Positions 16,941 through 25,454 are shown, counted from the stretch's first letter. The stretch is DNA of 64,000 nt from Taibaiella sp. (GCA_019638495.1 JAHBTQ010000003.1:186001-250000), one strand, 5' to 3'. Numbers and translations are program-made. Notes: generated by a model not told the origin, from the letters alone.

Positions 16941-18363
16941 ATGGAAAATATACGGTGTTGGGCTCGCTTGCATGTCGCTTACCTTCGGCGGGTGCAAGCT
17001 CCCAACGCTGGTTACAAAAAATGAAAACAAGTCGGTGCCGGGTAGCTACACAGGTTCCGCAGATTCTACGAACACAGCTAACATCAAATGGCGCGATTTC
17101 TTTGGCGACAGCTACCTCAATGCACTTATTGACACAGCCCTGAACAATAACCAGGAGCTGAACATTGTGAAGCAGGAGATAGAAATATCGCGCAACGAAG
17201 TGCGGGCGCGCAAAGGAGAATACCTGCCATTTGTGGGGCTGCGAGGCGGTGCCGGTGTGGACAAAGTGGCGCGATATACCAACATCGGCGCTATGGAGGC
17301 CACGACTGAAATAAAGCCGGGTAAAGAAATGCCTGACCCACTACCAGACTATGCCTTTGGTGCGTATGCCAATTGGGAGGTGGATATCTGGCACAAGCTC
17401 CGCAACGCGAAGAAGGCGGCCGTGCAACGATATCTGTCGTCCATAGAGGGTAGGAACTTTATGGTGACGCACCTTGTGGCCGAGATAGCAAACTCCTATT
17501 ACGAGCTGCTGGTGCTGGACAACCAGCTTGATATTATCAACAAGAACATTGACATACAGACCAATGCGTTGGAGATAATGAAGCTGCAAAAGGAAGCCAC
17601 ACGTGTCACAGAACTGGCAGTGCGCAGGTTTGAAGCGCAGGTGCTGAAGACAAGGAGCCTGCAGTATGACATAAAACAGCGGATAATAGAGGCGGAGAAT
17701 CGTATCAACTTCCTGGTGGGACGATTCCCACAACATGTGGCCAGGGCGACACGCGATATCGAGGAGCTTGTGCCAAAGACTATACAGTCTGGTCTGCCAT
17801 CTCAGCTGCTGGCCAATCGCCCGGACATAAGGCAGGCAGAACTGGACCTGTCGGCAACAAAGCTGGATGTGAAGGTGGCCCGTGCGCGCTTTTACCCATC
17901 GCTGGGTATTACTGCGGGTGTTGGTTACCAGGCATTCAATCCTAAGTTCTTGCTGAATACGCCAGAGTCGATGATGTATAATATAGCCGGGGACCTGGCT
18001 GCACCATTAGTGAACAGGAACGCGATAAAGGCGGCATACCTCAACGCTAATGCGAAGCAAGTGCAGGCTGCATATAACTATGAGCGTACGATACTGAGAG
18101 GCTATATTGAAGTGGCCAATCAACTTTCTCGCATAGGCAACCTGGAGAAGAGTTTTGACCTGAAGGAAAAGCAGGTGGCAGCGTTGCAGCGTTCTGTGAA
18201 CATTTCGAACGACCTCTTTAAATCGGCCCGTGCGGACTACATGGAAGTACTGCTGACGCAGCGCGATGCACTGGAAGCCCGCTTTGAGCTGGTGGAAACG
18301 CGCATGCAGCAAATGAATGCGATGGTAAACATTTACCAGGCGCTAGGAGGCGGATGGCAATAG
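16924..18363 (+). CDS. TolC-family outer-membrane efflux lipoprotein (NodT/OprM type)
   Basis: 479-residue outer-membrane channel of the RND system. A signal peptide ends at FGGC, a plausible lipobox, and the mature protein has two repeats rich in long alpha-helices (DTALNNNQELNIVKQEIEIS; LLANRPDIRQAELDLSATKLDVKVARARFYPSLGI). The LANRPDIRQAE motif is typical of NodT/OprM proteins. Start codons at 16924 and 16933 are both in frame and overlap the end of the pump gene, implying coupled translation. A strong terminator ends the operon. Confidence 0.93.
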   Translation: MITMNKWKIYGVGLACMSLTFGGCKLPTLVTKNENKSVPGSYTGSADSTNTANIKWRDFFGDSYLNALIDTALNNNQELNIVKQEIEISRNEVRARKGEYLPFVGLRGGAGVDKVARYTNIGAMEATTEIKPGKEMPDPLPDYAFGAYANWEVDIWHKLRNAKKAAVQRYLSSIEGRNFMVTHLVAEIANSYYELLVLDNQLDIINKNIDIQTNALEIMKLQKEATRVTELAVRRFEAQVLKTRSLQYDIKQRIIEAENRINFLVGRFPQHVARATRDIEELVPKTIQSGLPSQLLANRPDIRQAELDLSATKLDVKVARARFYPSLGITAGVGYQAFNPKFLLNTPESMMYNIAGDLAAPLVNRNAIKAAYLNANAKQVQAAYNYERTILRGYIEVANQLSRIGNLEKSFDLKEKQVAALQRSVNISNDLFKSARADYMEVLLTQRDALEARFELVETRMQQMNAMVNIYQALGGGWQ

Positions 18364-18388
18364 TGGGGAGTAGATTTTCTGTTTTGTA

Positions 18389-18416
18389 CCGCCCGGTTTG
18401 TCCGGGCGGTTTTTTT
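18389..18416 (+). terminator. Intrinsic terminator of the RND operon
   Basis: Perfect 8-bp stem CCGCCCGG / CCGGGCGG with loop TTTGT at 18389-18409, followed by seven T residues. The T run overlaps the stop codon of the converging membrane-protein gene. Confidence 0.9.
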
Positions 18417-18909
18417 AGTCTACGACGTGTGCAAGACTGTGATAGCCTTCCAGTGCTATTAGCGCAACGATAGCCATCGCGATACTGTAAAAAACGAGGA
18501 GCTTGCGCCTGGAGAGTGCGAAGAAAAGTATTGTCACCAGGATTACCCCTAATACTTTGGCTCTTGTCATGTGGTAGCTTGAAGGGCCATACTCCCAGGG
18601 TGGGTAGTTCTCAATCCTTAATGCTGTTTCCGCGCTGCCTGCCATCATCAAGGTGAATATTGCAACTCCGGCACTGATGCAGAAATAATATATCGACGAA
18701 GCATCTGCTGCATACTGTTGCAACCGCCTACCGGCAACGAGATAAACCAGTATCGCGGCATACACGCAATAGGCGGCAAGCAATACTGTGTAATAGTTGA
18801 TCGTTGTGGGCCAGGCCGGTACACGGTGAAAGACCACATACCTGACGCTATTGGCAATAACAAATAATGACCACAGCGCAGCAATATAGAGCAGCCACGA
18901 TTTCTTCAC
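18415..18909 (-). CDS. Five-helix membrane protein, function unknown
   Basis: 164 residues with hydrophobic segments near 5-27, 38-60, 74-92, 117-135 and 137-160. No motif recognised. It starts three bases after the stop of the T9SS cargo gene on the same strand, so the two are co-transcribed. Its stop codon lies inside the T run of the RND operon terminator. Confidence 0.75.
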   Translation of the reverse strand: MKKSWLLYIAALWSLFVIANSVRYVVFHRVPAWPTTINYYTVLLAAYCVYAAILVYLVAGRRLQQYAADASSIYYFCISAGVAIFTLMMAGSAETALRIENYPPWEYGPSSYHMTRAKVLGVILVTILFFALSRRKLLVFYSIAMAIVALIALEGYHSLAHVVD

Positions 18910-18912
18910 CGG

Positions 18913-20370
18913 TTATTGTTTAATAAACGTTTGCCTTGTGTCATTCACCCTGATGATGTAAGGGCCGGGTGCGAGTGGAGAGATATCTATTGAGGTTTCT
19001 TTTGCTGAGCTATGGGCGGAGATGACGCGCCTGCCTGTGATGTCAGTAACGAATATCTCTGTCGGTTCGTCAATGCCTTTGATGTGTATAGCTTCAGAGG
19101 CTGGGTTGGGGTAGATGGTGAGTGCCGTGTAGCGGGGCTGAATTTCGTGGACATCAATTGGGGGAACCCCTGTTGGTGTCCCACAAGGCGCGCTATTCTT
19201 TATAAAATATACCAGGGACTCGTCGGTACGTGAGTGGCAGCCAATATCCGATGGCGATGGAGGTGTATTAGTTTCACGACGTACTTGTGGAAGGCCGGTT
19301 TTGTATTTAAAAGACAACGGGCAGCCTTCAAAGAGAACAATGAATTCCATACTATACAAGCTTCCTATTGTGCAGTTGGAAGTGTCATAAGGGCGGTAGT
19401 GCCACACTGTCTGCCATTTTGGTGATTCCTCCGGCATTGTAAACTGAAAAGCAGGAGTCGAATCGGCCAGGTAGCCTCCAGCTCCTTCATTGTACGAATA
19501 GGTCGTTGCACTTGATGACATTGACCAAGTGGTTCCTCTTTCGCGATGTTCTGTTGCATAGACTGTGCGAGTCGGACTCTCGATGGTTTTTGACACTATG
19601 CTATCGAAACTTCTGGAGGATGAGTGGTACTCAGGACTCCACTCGGCGTATTCATTTACGAATACATCGCCTACGCTGAAGTCATAAAGCTCGTGAAGAC
19701 TAGGTACGTGAAACTCAATTTGTCTGAAGAAGTAATTTGCGGGTGATATGTAGCCGATTTGCTCGGAAAAAACGTCGGGGAAGGCAATGCCCGTTGGGGA
19801 GAAGTAAGGAAACCTATAGAGGTCAAATACGGAAGTGAATCCGTGGTTTTTACTCAATAGTATTTCAAAACCGTGAACTGAATCAAGGGGATTCACCGTG
19901 CTGCCGAGGTAGGCGGTGATCTGAATTTTCTTTACAGAATCAATTGCTCCTTTTATTGTCTGTGTATCCACACTTGTCAAAGTAGCAAGGTACCAGCGGG
20001 ACGTAGTGTCGTTATAGAAAACCCATGTATCGCCCGGCATCGCCGCCGTATTAACGAAAACAGTGTCTAGCCAGAACGTATGAAATCGAAAAATGCCGTC
20101 AGGTTGTTTGGCAATTTTACTTCCCAGCCAGCATCCCTTTGAGGTGTCAAACTCAGAAGTTGGCCAGGTGGCGGTATACCGCCGATCTGTTCTGAATGGA
20201 AAATAAAGCGTGTCGCTCCCATCTACTTGTATATTGTCTATCCTCAGTCCCCGCAAATACCCATCGGAATTGATAAAGTAAGACGTGTCGGTAGGAATAA
20301 TGCAGGAATAGTCCTGCGCTATAGCGTTGAGGGAGAAGAGCATAAACAGTAAGGGTAAGAGTCTTTTCAT
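18913..20370 (-). CDS. Secreted protein with T9SS type A sorting domain
   Basis: 485 residues. A signal peptide (MKRLLPLLFMLFSLNAIAQ) leads into a roughly 380-residue body of unknown fold rich in Tyr, Ser and Thr, with repeated DTVFVNTAAMPGDTW-like beta-strand patterns. The last 75 residues match the T9SS type A domain: YPNPASEAIHIKG, VTDITGRRV, SPLAPGPYIIRV. The protein should cross the outer membrane through the type IX system and be anchored or released. The cargo function is unknown. First gene of a two-gene unit. Confidence 0.85.
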   Translation of the reverse strand: MKRLLPLLFMLFSLNAIAQDYSCIIPTDTSYFINSDGYLRGLRIDNIQVDGSDTLYFPFRTDRRYTATWPTSEFDTSKGCWLGSKIAKQPDGIFRFHTFWLDTVFVNTAAMPGDTWVFYNDTTSRWYLATLTSVDTQTIKGAIDSVKKIQITAYLGSTVNPLDSVHGFEILLSKNHGFTSVFDLYRFPYFSPTGIAFPDVFSEQIGYISPANYFFRQIEFHVPSLHELYDFSVGDVFVNEYAEWSPEYHSSSRSFDSIVSKTIESPTRTVYATEHRERGTTWSMSSSATTYSYNEGAGGYLADSTPAFQFTMPEESPKWQTVWHYRPYDTSNCTIGSLYSMEFIVLFEGCPLSFKYKTGLPQVRRETNTPPSPSDIGCHSRTDESLVYFIKNSAPCGTPTGVPPIDVHEIQPRYTALTIYPNPASEAIHIKGIDEPTEIFVTDITGRRVISAHSSAKETSIDISPLAPGPYIIRVNDTRQTFIKQ

Positions 20371-20459
20371 ATGCGGTGTGTCTGGATGAAATTATACAAA
20401 AATTGTGCCTATTGTGCAGCTGAGTGGAGTTTCACTAATTTTAGGTCAAAGAACTTACT

Positions 20460-20858
20460 ATGCTCATCGGCCAGCTTTCAAAACTCACAGGTTTCTCCCG
20501 CGATACGATTCGCTATTATGAAAAGATAGGGTTGATAGAGATGCCGAAAAAGAGAGGGGGACAGGGTAGTTACAAAGATTATCCGGAGGAGATCGTGGAA
20601 CGGTTGCGGGCTATCCGCAAGTATAAGGAGTTGGGCTTTACGCTGGAGGAGATACGGGAGCTGCTGGTACTGGCATCTATACAGGTGCTGGATGTATCAA
20701 AGCTGATACAGGTAGTGGAGCTGAAGATAACGGGTATGGACGCAGAGATAGAGCGCCTGCATGAGGCGCGTATGCAACTGGCGCGTGAGCACCAGTTGCT
20801 GTTGAGGAAAAAGACCAGCCGTGTGATAAGCGTACCGGAAATGAAGATGGCAGCGTAG
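20460..20858 (+). CDS. MerR family transcriptional regulator
   Basis: 132 residues. The winged helix-turn-helix occupies residues 1-70 (IGQLSKLTGFSRDTIRYYEKIGLIE, YPEEIVERLRAIRKYKELGFTLEEIRELL), followed by a dimerisation coiled coil at about 80-120. There is no cysteine in the protein, which excludes metal- or thiol-sensing of the CueR/MerR/SoxR type, and the C-terminal part is too short for a drug-binding domain. The signal sensed is therefore unclear. It is divergent from the T9SS cargo gene with 89 bases between starts, which makes that unit a possible target. Confidence 0.9.
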   Translation: MLIGQLSKLTGFSRDTIRYYEKIGLIEMPKKRGGQGSYKDYPEEIVERLRAIRKYKELGFTLEEIRELLVLASIQVLDVSKLIQVVELKITGMDAEIERLHEARMQLAREHQLLLRKKTSRVISVPEMKMAA

Positions 20859-20909
20859 AAACAGAGAGCGGGGAGCGGAGTGCGACGAGCGACCACTGCC
20901 CAACCACCT

Positions 20910-20962
20910 GGATATCGAAAAGACTTCGCTTTTCAATATCCGGTCCTCCTTGGCAGGAGGAC
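20910..20962. repeat. Two adjacent hairpins between merR-like gene and clpP
   Basis: The first inverted repeat spans 20910-20941: 13-base arms GGATATCGAAAAG and CTTTTCAATATCC with one mismatch and loop acttcg. The second spans 20943-20962: perfect 7-bp arms GTCCTCC / GGAGGAC. Neither is followed by a T run on either strand. The arrangement looks like a small dispersed palindromic element, or RNA structure at the converging 3' ends. Confidence 0.45.
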
Positions 20963-20985
20963 AACTTGCCCTGATTTAGCTTGGT

Positions 20986-21549
20986 TTACGCTTTTTTGTC
21001 TACAATGCCATATGCAATCGCTTCGTCGGCATCCAGCCAGTAGTCGCGGTCAAAATCGTGCAGTATTTTTTCCACCGTCTGGCCACAGTTTGCCGCTAGC
21101 AATTCAGCCGTGAGTCGCTTGGTCTTTATAATCTGCCGGGTGTTTATTTCAATGTCTGCATAATTTCCCTGCATGCCTCCAATGCCTGGCTGATGGATCA
21201 TTACCTCTGCACGTGTGTATACATATCGATGTCCCTTCTCCCCGCCGGAAAGTAGTATGGATGCCATGCTTGCTGCCAGTCCCATGCAGTAGGTGTATAC
21301 GGGTGACGAGATAGACTGCATCAGGTCATAAACTGCATAGCCGGAAGTGACCATGCCACCCGGGCTGTTGATGTAAAAGTGAATAGGAGCACCGGGTTCT
21401 GTAAGTTCCAGGTAGGAGAGTTGTTCGACAAGCGATTTTGAACTTGCCTCGTCCACGGCTTGCCACAAGAATATTTTTCTTTCGTCTAGTAGTCGGTTTT
21501 TAAGTCTTAAGGTGTGTGCCTCTGCGAGTAAATTGTCTATAGCCCCCAT
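20986..21549 (-). CDS. clpP: ClpP-family serine protease subunit (divergent paralogue)
   Basis: 187 residues from the ATG at 21549; the frame opens slightly earlier at a TTG. The ClpP barrel protease degrades unfolded proteins fed by a Clp ATPase. Catalytic Ser94 (GLAASMAS), His119 (VMIHQPG) and Asp169 (DRDYWLDADEA) are all present, as are INSPGG and the C-terminal YGIVD. The N-terminus lacks the usual ClpP propeptide and axial-loop sequence, and no clpX or clpA lies nearby. This suggests a second, specialised paralogue. A 14-bp perfect palindrome sits 26 bases upstream. Confidence 0.88.
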   Translation of the reverse strand: MGAIDNLLAEAHTLRLKNRLLDERKIFLWQAVDEASSKSLVEQLSYLELTEPGAPIHFYINSPGGMVTSGYAVYDLMQSISSPVYTYCMGLAASMASILLSGGEKGHRYVYTRAEVMIHQPGIGGMQGNYADIEINTRQIIKTKRLTAELLAANCGQTVEKILHDFDRDYWLDADEAIAYGIVDKKA

Positions 21550-21574
21550 AGTTTTTTTGAGCAATGATAAGGGG

Positions 21575-21588
21575 TGGAGTATACTCCA
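21575..21588. promoter_or_regulatory. Perfect palindrome TGGAGTATACTCCA upstream of clpP
   Basis: A 14-bp perfect palindrome in the 58-base gap between the stop of the upstream gene and the clpP ATG. Possible operator or mRNA processing signal; no regulator is identified. Confidence 0.4.
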
Positions 21589-21607
21589 TGGTTACACTTG
21601 CGGTGAA

Positions 21608-22495
21608 CTATTTTTTCCTTTTGGCGGAGCGCATATAGTAGCCCATGGCAATCGTCTCCAGTGCCCTGGCCTGCTGCGCCTGCAGGTTGTATTGCCGGTC
21701 TATGTGGCGCTGCACCTTCTTGTCGGCTTCTGCTATCAGTTGGTTTGCTTCCACATTGCAGGCACTTCGCCCGCTAACTGTAGCCAGTGCATCCAGCGCT
21801 GCTTCGTAGTTGCCGATGGCCATTTCTCCTCTTGCGTAGGTTACTATCTTGTTGCAAAGTTGCTGCTCATATTTTGTGTACAGGCTCAGGGCTTTCCGGT
21901 TGGCGGTGGTGTAGCAAGTCACTTCCATGGGTACGCCAGATAGAAGACTTACTGCAGCTTCGTAATCGTACTTCTTCTCTGCCTCCGCGGCCTGCTTCAT
22001 TATCTTGTTACAGTTTGTGTTGTAGTAAGCAATGATCTTCTGTTTTGATGTGGACATGAATTGTTTGTAGCGTTCATCGTTCACATCCATAGTGTTTATA
22101 GCATTGTTCCGCGCCTGCTCTGCGGTGCTGCCGCTGCCGCGCAGCTTGCGGCTCATGGTGTTGTATACTATCATGTTGTCGCCGGCATTTACCATGTACA
22201 GCGTCAACTCGCATGTGGTCACTGTTATGTTCTGCATGCCACCTTCTGCTATGCGTGTATCTTCTACTGAAATAGCAGGCTTCAGCAATATTCCGCTTGA
22301 ATAGCCCGCAGTAGCCACGCCCGATTTTTCTATCACCTGCAGCATTTTTGATTCCAGCTTCAGCGCCTGCGCTTCTGAAAGGTTGGCGCCGATGTCTATA
22401 GTTGATACGCCTATTGTGAAACCACTACCCGTGGTTTGTGCGCCCAGCGCTACCGGCAGCATGGCAAGAAGCAGGCAGAAGTATAGATTTTTCAT
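21608..22495 (-). CDS. Secreted protein of the CsgG-like cluster, function unknown
   Basis: 295 residues from the ATG at 22495, which opens a signal peptide ending in ALGAQ. The first half resembles the alpha/beta fold of CsgG/LPP20-type proteins (DTRIAEGGMQNITVTTCELTLYM). The second half, about 170-275, is helical and TPR-like (AEKKYDYEAAVSLLSGVP; ARGEMAIGNYEAALDALATV). The C-terminus is basic (RSAKRKK). It is the third gene of a tight operon, five bases after the previous stop. Assignment of folds is inference from pattern; no function is known. Confidence 0.75.
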   Translation of the reverse strand: MKNLYFCLLLAMLPVALGAQTTGSGFTIGVSTIDIGANLSEAQALKLESKMLQVIEKSGVATAGYSSGILLKPAISVEDTRIAEGGMQNITVTTCELTLYMVNAGDNMIVYNTMSRKLRGSGSTAEQARNNAINTMDVNDERYKQFMSTSKQKIIAYYNTNCNKIMKQAAEAEKKYDYEAAVSLLSGVPMEVTCYTTANRKALSLYTKYEQQLCNKIVTYARGEMAIGNYEAALDALATVSGRSACNVEANQLIAEADKKVQRHIDRQYNLQAQQARALETIAMGYYMRSAKRKK

Positions 22496-22500
22496 GGCAA

Positions 22501-23364
22501 TTAGTTTATGGTGATGAAGATAGAACCTGCCCTTACATCTTTGCTGGCAGTGAGCCCCGTGGTGTTTATGAACTTGCATACCTCTACTGCAAACTCGTTG
22601 GTACTGTATGCTACACCGTTCGATTTCAGCACGGGTATGTGCACCTCATCAGCTACCAGCTTCAGCTTTGTGATGCCCTGTATATGGTATGCTCCGTTAA
22701 TGGAGTTTTTTGCCAGCCAGTTTTCTAGCAATTCGGATAGTGGCATCTTGTTGTAACGTTCTATGGGTGTCGTCATGTTGGCGGTGGAGTTTTCGGCAAA
22801 GGAAAAGTCTATGAATAATGACTTGCCTTTGGCCGCCATCTCGTCAAACTTGCGGCTCATAGTGTTTACAAAGTCATCAGCACAGTTGTTTACCGCCCTT
22901 GCAGTAAGCTTGCCAAAGTCGTTGGTAAAGAATTTGCCTGATGTGCCTACTTTGTTTGCCAGGGAGTTGCCTGTAGCTATGTCGTATGCGGTAAGCGCTA
23001 CGTTTACAGAGGCGCCGGTGTGGTCGCTCTGTGCGTCCACATCTACCACTACGTAGATATCGCAGGCTGCCATTTCTATGATCTGCGATTTTATATCTGC
23101 CTGGTTCTCAGAGGTAAATACCCGCGCGTCGCGTGCGGCTTTCAGGCGACCAACAAAGTCGACTGTGGTGTAACCTTTATCGTCAAAGGCTTCCTGCACA
23201 CGGGTAATGGCAATGCGACGGTTGGCGTCCCTATCCAGCACGGTGCGGATGTCTTCGCCATCCTTTGTAAATGGAATTACCATTATGCGCCGTTCGGGAT
23301 CACCTTGCGCATGCGCCGAAAACGCGCATAAGAAGGTGACTAGTATTAGTAGTATCGTTCTCAT
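22501..23364 (-). CDS. Secreted protein, possibly DUF6175-like
   Basis: 287 residues with a signal peptide (MRTILLILVTFLCAFSAHAQ). The mature part starts ERRIMVIPFTKDGEDIRTVLD, with an AACDIYVVVDVDAQSDHTGASVNVALTAYDIATG region reminiscent of the CsgG-type nucleotide-free alpha/beta fold. It resembles the DUF6175 family of Bacteroidota, tentatively. Its ATG overlaps the stop of the CsgG-like gene by four bases, and the next gene starts five bases after its own stop. The cluster probably acts at the periplasmic face of the envelope. Confidence 0.75.
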   Translation of the reverse strand: MRTILLILVTFLCAFSAHAQGDPERRIMVIPFTKDGEDIRTVLDRDANRRIAITRVQEAFDDKGYTTVDFVGRLKAARDARVFTSENQADIKSQIIEMAACDIYVVVDVDAQSDHTGASVNVALTAYDIATGNSLANKVGTSGKFFTNDFGKLTARAVNNCADDFVNTMSRKFDEMAAKGKSLFIDFSFAENSTANMTTPIERYNKMPLSELLENWLAKNSINGAYHIQGITKLKLVADEVHIPVLKSNGVAYSTNEFAVEVCKFINTTGLTASKDVRAGSIFITIN

Positions 23365-24221
23365 TTGCCCGCCTCATTTATCATTTCACATTTCACCTTT
23401 GCATTCGCTGCCAGTTTCTGAGCTATAGCTGCGCCACCTTCCGTTACCTCGCACACAGAGAAGTTTTCGTCTTCTACGCGGTTCACCACTATGCGGCCCA
23501 GCGTCATTTTTCGTGTCAGCTTCTTGCCGTCTACCGTGAGTTCCTTTGCCTCGTACACTTTGAATGCGTAACCGGGTTGCATGCCGACAGAGGAGCCACA
23601 AGCAAGCAATACCTTTACTGCATCGCCGGCAGCATTCTTTTCTTCAACAGAAGCAATAGATCCCGTTATCTTGAAGTTTTCGCGGATGAATCTTTCAATA
23701 TCCGGTTTTACTTTGTCGAGTGCATCTTCAAATGAGTTTTTGCCCCGACCGTTGCCCGTAAATGAATTTGTAGCTACTATCTCGCCCGTGGTTACGTCGA
23801 TAACTTTTATACTGAAAGCAACTTCGGCTGTGCGGGAGGTGATGGTGCCTGCTATTGGTGCCCGCATCTGTGACGTTTCCTCCTGCGCCTTTGATACATT
23901 GCCGGTTACAATGTACTGCGCACCAAGTGACTTCGATTGCTCGATAACCTGGCCGTCTATAAAGTCTTCGTTTTGCTGCAACTGTTTCTCACTGCGCACC
24001 TGGTCCATCTTTTCCCGCTCTACCAGCGAGAAGCGCTTCGTGGCCAGGAAAACCTGCGTAACGGCATCCTGAATGGCAGTGATCTCCTTGCTTTTTGTGT
24101 TGTAATGATACCGTGTAGAAGTGGAGTTCTTAAACGGTACTACTCCTATCGTGGTTTTGCCCTGCGCTATGGCTCCGAGTGAAAGAAGCATTAGGGTCAC
24201 AGATATGGTAAGTTGTTTCAT
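23361..24221 (-). CDS. CsgG-like secreted protein
   Basis: 286 residues: signal peptide ending AIAQ, then the CsgG-type N-terminal domain TIGVVPFKNST ... KRFSLVEREKMDQVRSEKQLQ ... LGAQYIVTGNVSKAQEE ... VIDVTTGEIVATNSFTG. Classical CsgG is an acylated outer-membrane pore for curli export. This protein has no lipobox cysteine after the signal peptide and a different C-terminal domain (about 195-275, possibly a flagellar-T or SH3-like beta domain), so it is more likely a soluble or peripheral relative. No csgA/B-like amyloid subunit is nearby. It heads a three- or four-gene operon. Confidence 0.85.
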   Translation of the reverse strand: MKQLTISVTLMLLSLGAIAQGKTTIGVVPFKNSTSTRYHYNTKSKEITAIQDAVTQVFLATKRFSLVEREKMDQVRSEKQLQQNEDFIDGQVIEQSKSLGAQYIVTGNVSKAQEETSQMRAPIAGTITSRTAEVAFSIKVIDVTTGEIVATNSFTGNGRGKNSFEDALDKVKPDIERFIRENFKITGSIASVEEKNAAGDAVKVLLACGSSVGMQPGYAFKVYEAKELTVDGKKLTRKMTLGRIVVNRVEDENFSVCEVTEGGAAIAQKLAANAKVKCEMINEAGK

Positions 24222-24238
24222 TGGCGGATGTTTGCCAA

Positions 24239-24246
24239 CGAAAATA
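24239..24246 (-). promoter_or_regulatory. -7-like box TATTTTCG before the CsgG-like operon
   Basis: The minus strand reads TATTTTCG 17 bases upstream of the ATG, one change from TAnnTTTG. Confidence 0.35.
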
Positions 24247-24307
24247 AATATTAAGTGGTCAGTATGTATGCTGCAAACGGAAATTGTGGATAAGTAGGAA
24301 TGCCCAC

Positions 24308-25360
24308 CTACTCCTTAGCTCGCTTGATCATGGCCAGTTTTCCCTTGCCACCCGCAACAATAATGAAGTTCCCAACTGGGCTGCGACGCGCCGTATGATA
24401 GAGTTTTTCGTCGCTGAAAGCTTGCCAGGTTTTTCCCCTGTCGTGCGACGCATCGATGCCGGTTGGGCCAATGGCGAATATTGTATGCTTGCGTGGATAT
24501 AGAGCCCATATTTCGTCGTTAACCACAAGTAGACATTCACGATAGCCGCGTGGCCGAGCTTCCGGCGCTTGCCAGGTCTTGCCGCGATCGGTAGTGTAAT
24601 AGAAGTTGTTCTTGCTAAGCGTATCTAGGGTGTAGTCGCCACCGGCTATAAACCATTCCTTCTCATTTGGTGTAGAAATAGAAAAAATACCGGCACCCGT
24701 TTTGCCTTGCAATATCGGTGTAGATATCGACTTCCATTTTTTGCCCCTGTTTCCGGAAATCAATATTCTGGACACTGTGCCCCCTGTGGCAATTAGTACT
24801 GTCTTGAATCCCAGGTGGCTGATAGCCGTGCCACTGGCTGCGAAAGAAGCTTCTCCATCGGACACTACAGGACTGCTCTTGATCGGTAGTTCCTTCCACG
24901 ATAGGCCGCCATCGTCTGTAGTGAGCAACATGAGGCGGCCACCGATGGGGTCGCCATAAATGATGCCATGTTTGCTGTCCCAGAATGCGATGCCATCAAT
25001 AAATGCAGCACTGTCGGTATTGCCATATACTTGCTTCCATGATGTGCCGCCATCGGCGGTGCGCAGCACCACGGCCGGGCTTCCGGCATTTGCTATTATG
25101 GCATTCTTATTATCAAAGGCATGTAGCGTGCGGAAATCGGCCTTGTCAAAGCCTGGTACCCTGTGTATGGTCCAATCTGCACCGCTATTTGTTGTGACAA
25201 GCACATGGCCCTTGCTGCCACTGACCCATGCTACACTATCATTTGGTATGCTCATTCCGCGGAAGGAGGCATCTACTCCGGTTTCCACAGGGTGTAGCGT
25301 ATATTTTTGCGCATGGGTGGCGGTGGAGATAAGTAGCAGTAAACAGAGGCAGCGGAACAT
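24308..25360 (-). CDS. Secreted YCF48/BNR-repeat beta-propeller protein
   Basis: 350 residues with a signal peptide (MFRCLCLLLLISTATHAQ). At least six Asp-box motifs of the S/T-x-D/N-x-G-x-x-W type are spaced through it: TNSGADW, TADGGTSW, TTDDGGLSW, SGNRGKKW, TTDRGKTW and SHDRGKTW. This indicates a six- to seven-bladed propeller of the photosystem-stability (YCF48) or sialidase-like fold. The catalytic residues of sialidases are not evident. It is annotated in many Bacteroidota as an oxidoreductase without evidence. Exported; target unknown. Confidence 0.85.
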   Translation of the reverse strand: MFRCLCLLLLISTATHAQKYTLHPVETGVDASFRGMSIPNDSVAWVSGSKGHVLVTTNSGADWTIHRVPGFDKADFRTLHAFDNKNAIIANAGSPAVVLRTADGGTSWKQVYGNTDSAAFIDGIAFWDSKHGIIYGDPIGGRLMLLTTDDGGLSWKELPIKSSPVVSDGEASFAASGTAISHLGFKTVLIATGGTVSRILISGNRGKKWKSISTPILQGKTGAGIFSISTPNEKEWFIAGGDYTLDTLSKNNFYYTTDRGKTWQAPEARPRGYRECLLVVNDEIWALYPRKHTIFAIGPTGIDASHDRGKTWQAFSDEKLYHTARRSPVGNFIIVAGGKGKLAMIKRAKE

Positions 25361-25375
25361 GGGTGTAAATTAGAT

Positions 25376-25407
25376 AATTTGGCAATTTGACAATTCGGCA
25401 ATTCGGC
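25376..25407. repeat. Four-copy 8-bp tandem repeat (AATTYGRC)
   Basis: Four head-to-tail units AATTTGGC, AATTTGAC, AATTCGGC and AATTCGGC lie between the propeller gene and the acetyltransferase promoter. Such tracts can vary in copy number. Confidence 0.6.
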
Positions 25408-25439
25408 AATGGTGAAATCTGCCACGATTTTGAAAAACC

Positions 25440-25447
25440 TATTTTTG
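25440..25447 (+). promoter_or_regulatory. -7 box TATTTTTG before the acetyltransferase gene
   Basis: TATTTTTG is seven bases upstream of the ATG at 25455, leaving a leader of only a few bases. Confidence 0.5.
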
Positions 25448-25454
25448 TTGCCCT

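Noticed and set aside
23361..24221. Curli secretion pore CsgG
   Set aside because: There is no lipobox cysteine and no curli partners; only the N-terminal domain relation is retained.
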